DNA of 8,510 bases, taken from Oscillospiraceae bacterium. GTDB taxonomy: Bacteria > Bacillota > Clostridia > Oscillospirales > Oscillospiraceae. Below, piece by piece: positions 6,703 through 8,510 of this stretch. The position numbers were made by a program, and so were the translations under genes. The stretch covers positions 1-8,510 of the forward strand of contig WRMX01000122.1 in assembly GCA_009776905.1 (NCBI GenBank), written 5' to 3'. Position 1 is the stretch's first letter, and the number at the start of each line of letters is the position of its first letter. The notes under the pieces are model-generated. The model ran no database searches. It was given only the letters and a program-made list of their open reading frames with translations, and was not told the DNA's origin.

Positions 6703-6787
6703 GCGAGAGTGCTGGAACTGGTAGACAGGCACGTTTGAGGGGCGTGTGTCTAATGGCGTGTGGGTTCAAGTCCCATCTCTCGCACCA
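6703..6787 (+). tRNA. trnL: tRNA-Leu (anticodon GAG)
   Basis: A full cloverleaf can be drawn. Acceptor GCGAGAG (6703-6709) pairs with CTCTCGC (6777-6783). The D arm is CTG...CAG with the GG of the loop in AACTGGTAGA. The anticodon stem CACGT/GCGTG encloses TTGAGGG, with anticodon GAG reading CUC and CUU Leu codons. A 13-nt long variable arm (class II, as in Leu and Ser tRNAs) is followed by a T arm GTGGG-TTCAAGT-CCCAT with one G-U pair. A73 and CCA (6785-6787) are encoded. The 3' end from 6772 is part of a sequence repeated at 8241, so this gene is the likely integration target of the downstream segment; the intact tRNA is kept. Confidence 0.96.
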
Positions 6788-6831
6788 AAATATAGAAAGC
6801 CCGCAGCAATTGAAACTGCGGGTTTTCTTTT
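6772..6831 (+). repeat. Left direct repeat (attL-like, tRNA 3' end plus terminator)
   Basis: It comprises the T-arm 3' strand, acceptor 3' strand, CCA and terminator of tRNA-Leu, matching 8241-8300 at 55 of 60 positions at a constant offset of 1469 bp. Confidence 0.9.
6794..6831 (+). terminator. Intrinsic terminator of tRNA-Leu
   Basis: AGAAAGCCCGCAG (6794-6806) pairs over 13 bp, with one G-U, to CTGCGGGTTTTCT (6816-6828) around a 9-nt loop; the T-rich 3' arm continues to 6831. It begins 7 nt after the CCA end. Confidence 0.88.
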
Positions 6832-7053
6832 GAAATTACTAGGTTTTCACCCATGTCGCCGACAATAATATTTACGCTGTTTATATATTCCAATCGAAAA
6901 AAATAAAGCCTTTTGGCAACATTTCGCTAACAAAGTCGCTAACAGAATCAGCACACAGTACATAGCGGACGGCTCTTCACGTCACATGTAGCTTTGGACG
7001 CGAGATGGGACACACAGAACTGTTCCCATGGCCTCATGGCTAAAAAATTACTA
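6832..7053. other. Gene-free left part of the tRNA-bounded segment
   Basis: This is part of a gap of about 340 bp before the RhuM gene. I see no gene with a ribosome site. It holds two direct copies of TCGCTAACA (6924-6932 and 6936-6944, 12-bp period), which could be recombinase arm sites or chance. A minus-strand frame of about 30 codons (near 6907-7003) shows no family match. Confidence 0.5.
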
Positions 7054-7093
7054 TTGACCTTATAGCTGCTTTAACCTTTATCGTATGTATAAT
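7054..7093 (+). promoter_or_regulatory. Promoter region of the RhuM gene (copy B of the shared element)
   Basis: TTGACC (7054-7059), 19 bp, then TATCGT (7079-7084) repeats the element found at 4161-4191. The spacer contains the near-palindrome TTATAGC-T-GCTTTAA (6 of 7 pairs) centred between the hexamers, the position used by MerR-family activators. A perfect TATAAT (7088-7093) follows but has no good -35 at 16-18 bp. Either -10 would place the start within the palindrome at 7095-7120. Confidence 0.5.
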
Positions 7094-7094
7094 A

Positions 7095-7120
7095 CGCGCT
7101 CGATAGTGCTATCGAGCGCG
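7095..7120 (+). promoter_or_regulatory. 26-bp perfect palindrome at the probable RhuM transcription start (operator or 5' hairpin)
   Basis: CGCGCTCGATAG (7095-7106) and its exact reverse complement CTATCGAGCGCG (7109-7120) are separated by TG. It starts one base after TATAAT. Position and symmetry fit a repressor operator covering the start site; as RNA it would fold into a very stable 5' hairpin. No T run follows, so termination is unlikely. Confidence 0.7.
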
Positions 7121-7174
7121 AGCGTAGCCAGTATTTAGGAGCTTGTGTCCCAAGAGAGTGGAGGTATCATTGCA

Positions 7175-8182
7175 ATGAGCGATAAACACGAAATCATCAT
7201 ATACCAAACCGTGGACGGCCTGACAAAAATCGACGTTCGCATGGAGGGCGAAACCCTTTGGCTGACCCAAGCGCAGATGGCAGAGCTGTTTGGGCGTGAA
7301 AGGTCTGTTATCACAAAACATATCCGTAGTGTTTTTAACGATAACGAGCTTGATGAAAAGAGCAATGTGCAAAATATGCACATTCCAAATTCCGACAAGC
7401 CTGTGTCACTTTACAGCCTTGATGTCATTCTCGCGGTTGGATACCGTGTGAAATCGCGACGTGGGACACAGTTCCGGCAATGGGCGACGCGGACTCTGCA
7501 TGAATACCTGCAAAAAGGTTTTGCCATGAATGATGAACTACTCAAGAACATGGGTGGCGGTTTGTATTGGAAAGAGCTATTGGAGCGCATCCGCGACATA
7601 CGCGCCAGCGAAAAGGTGATGTACCGCCAAATCCTCGATCTATACGCTACAAGCCTTGACTACAACGCCACTATGCCTGAAACGATAGAGTTTTTCAAAA
7701 TCGTGCAGAACAAGCTGCATTATGCTGTCAGCGGGCATACCGCAAGCGAAATCATCTTTGACCGCGCCAATGCGGAACTGCCGTTCATGGGATTGACTGT
7801 TTTCAAAGGCAATCGCCCCATAAAAAGCGAAGTAACAGTTGCTAAAAACTACATGACCGAAAACGAGCTTTTCGCACTTCGTCGTATGGTCAACGCTTTC
7901 TTTGATATGGCGGAGCTGAAAGCGTCAACGCAGGAACCGATGTATATGCGGGACTGGCTAGTAACGCTTGACAAGTTCTCGCAGGACTTTGGCATGGGTG
8001 TTTTAGAGGATTCGGGCAAAATAACCCATGCAGCCGCAGTCATTAAAGCACACAGTGAATATGACTCATATCGGGCGCAGCTTGCAGACGAGTTAAGCGA
8101 TGTGGAGAAGGCTTATTTGGAGACTTTGCGAGAAATGCAGAAGAAGCTCAAAGCCGGAGATTTCGGCTGTGAGTCTGATTAA
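7175..8182 (+). CDS. rhuM: Virulence RhuM family protein
   Basis: The 335-residue product matches the RhuM family (first named from a Salmonella pathogenicity island), whose biochemical function is not settled; members are common in accessory DNA. Visible family marks are an N-terminal helix-turn-helix-like stretch (28-52, LTQAQMAELFGRERSVITKH), the block YSLDVILAVGYRVKSRRGTQ (80-99) with FRQWATRTLHEYL after it, then RASEKVMYRQILDLYATSLDY, FFKIVQNKLHYAVSGHTASE, TVAKNYMTENEL and SGKITHAAAVIKAHSEYDSYR. Length is full for the family, with no frameshift. ATG 7175 is preferred: GGAGG (7160-7164) lies 10 nt upstream. A GTG at 7145 adds ten residues of no family resemblance, and its AGGAG is only 3 nt away. 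It stands alone, without a toxin, Fic or restriction partner, inside the tRNA-bounded segment and behind a palindrome-marked promoter. DNA binding and a mobile-element or defence role are inference. Confidence 0.93.
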   Translation: MSDKHEIIIYQTVDGLTKIDVRMEGETLWLTQAQMAELFGRERSVITKHIRSVFNDNELDEKSNVQNMHIPNSDKPVSLYSLDVILAVGYRVKSRRGTQFRQWATRTLHEYLQKGFAMNDELLKNMGGGLYWKELLERIRDIRASEKVMYRQILDLYATSLDYNATMPETIEFFKIVQNKLHYAVSGHTASEIIFDRANAELPFMGLTVFKGNRPIKSEVTVAKNYMTENELFALRRMVNAFFDMAELKASTQEPMYMRDWLVTLDKFSQDFGMGVLEDSGKITHAAAVIKAHSEYDSYRAQLADELSDVEKAYLETLREMQKKLKAGDFGCESD

Positions 8183-8240
8183 GCTATGTCCTGCTTGCTG
8201 ATCTACAGTAGGCCGTTACTCTGTCCCATAAGAAAAAAAG

Positions 8241-8300
8241 CCCATCTCTCGCACCAGAATATAGAAAGCCCGCAGCCATTGAAAATGTGGGCTTTCTTTT
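8241..8300 (+). repeat. Right direct repeat (attR-like partial tRNA-Leu 3' end plus terminator)
   Basis: It copies the last 16 bases of tRNA-Leu including CCA, then the spacer and terminator, with five substitutions against 6772-6831. No other part of a tRNA precedes it: the sequence upstream (GTCCCATAAGAAAAAAAG) does not continue the T loop. Confidence 0.9.
8263..8300 (+). terminator. Intrinsic terminator after the RhuM gene
   Basis: AGAAAGCCCGCA (8263-8274) pairs with TGTGGGCTTTCT (8286-8297), 12 bp with one G-U, with the T-rich arm extending to 8300. It is the duplicated tRNA terminator. Compared with the first copy, T to C at 8292 turns a G-U into G-C, while another change creates a G-U, so the stem is intact. 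It would now end transcripts from RhuM, 80 bp upstream. Confidence 0.8.
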
Positions 8301-8510
8301 GCATGTCCCGCAAGTTGAGCCCTCCTTCGGTTTTTCGTGCGTTTTCCGTGCATGAGTGTTATAATCAGAAATGGTTCGGAAACATCAGATCCGTCCCCCT
8401 GTTTTCTAGCATTTGCGGGCTGTGATTCTATTTGCCCACCCAAAAAACGCGGCGGTTTCACGAAGGCCCGATATATTTTCCTGAATCGTTATGTATACAT
8501 CATGCGTGAT
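8301..8510 (+). other. Gene-free right end with a weak promoter-like sequence
   Basis: No gene is supported. TGTTATAAT (8357-8365) is an extended -10 (TGN plus perfect TATAAT), but the 17-bp-upstream hexamer GTGCGT is a poor -35. A short palindrome ATGTATACAT is at 8491-8500. A gene may begin beyond the right edge. Confidence 0.35.

Larger units (their letters stand above)
6772..8300 (+). mobile_element. tRNA-Leu-bounded segment with 60-bp direct repeats (att-like), RhuM as only recognised gene
   Basis: The 3' end of tRNA-Leu plus its terminator (6772-6831) is repeated in direct orientation at 8241-8300, with 55 of 60 bases identical and no gaps. The first 16 bases, CCCATCTCTCGCACCA, are exact. 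Duplicated tRNA 3' ends flanking foreign DNA are the usual product of tyrosine-recombinase integration. The segment between the repeats is more AT-rich than the flanking surface genes and carries a RhuM-family gene but no visible integrase, so it would be a remnant, a satellite moved in trans, or one end of a larger nested event. A simple local duplication of the tRNA end is the alternative. Confidence 0.6.

Noticed and set aside
6907..7003. Possible integrase C-terminal remnant on the minus strand
   Set aside because: The short frame (about 30 codons, including SDFVSEMLPKGF) has no HxxR or catalytic Tyr motif that I can recognise, so it does not support a recombinase.
7145..7174. GTG start at 7145 for the RhuM gene
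   Set aside because: Its ribosome-like AGGAG is only 3 nt away and the added ten residues show no family resemblance; ATG 7175 has GGAGG at 10 nt.

Overview
The window looks like accessory-rich chromosome from a GC-rich, Gram-positive member of the Clostridia (Bacillota). The signs are strong GGAGG-type ribosome sites, two signal-peptide proteins carrying S-layer homology (SLH) domains, a consensus TTGACA-N17-TATAAT promoter and a tRNA-Leu with an encoded CCA. The phylum-level guess is inference; no ribosomal or marker gene is present. All genes read on the + strand.

Layout. (1) 1-1580: the 3' part of a TPR/LuxR-type regulator, open to the left edge, with a GC-rich minisatellite coding for an Ala/Gly/Glu-rich segment. 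(2) 1795-4023: a secreted multidomain protein with three central SLH repeats, started by GTG. (3) 4024-4761: a long gene-free stretch holding a promoter-like element and an array of 77-bp tandem units, each with a strong hairpin. The array ends in a truncated unit at the likely promoter of the next gene. (4) 4762-6576: a second secreted protein with three FN3 domains, one InlB/Flg_new repeat and three C-terminal SLH repeats. (5) 6661-6831: promoter, tRNA-Leu(GAG) and intrinsic terminator. (6) 6832-8300: a 1.47-kb segment closed by a second copy (55/60 identical) of the tRNA 3' end plus terminator. This is the geometry of an integrated element, and its only recognisable gene is a RhuM-family protein. 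(7) 8301-8510: gene-free, with a weak promoter-like sequence.

How they fit: the two SLH proteins are probably held on the same cell-wall polymer, so 1795-6576 is a cell-surface locus. The LuxR-type protein upstream might regulate it, but nothing in the sequence proves this. The RhuM unit looks like separately acquired cargo at a tRNA site. The points most worth a second look are the hairpin array, whose first unit keeps the fold with an unrelated stem sequence; the integrase-less tRNA-bounded RhuM segment; and a 31-bp promoter-like element shared by the array's upstream flank and the RhuM upstream region.
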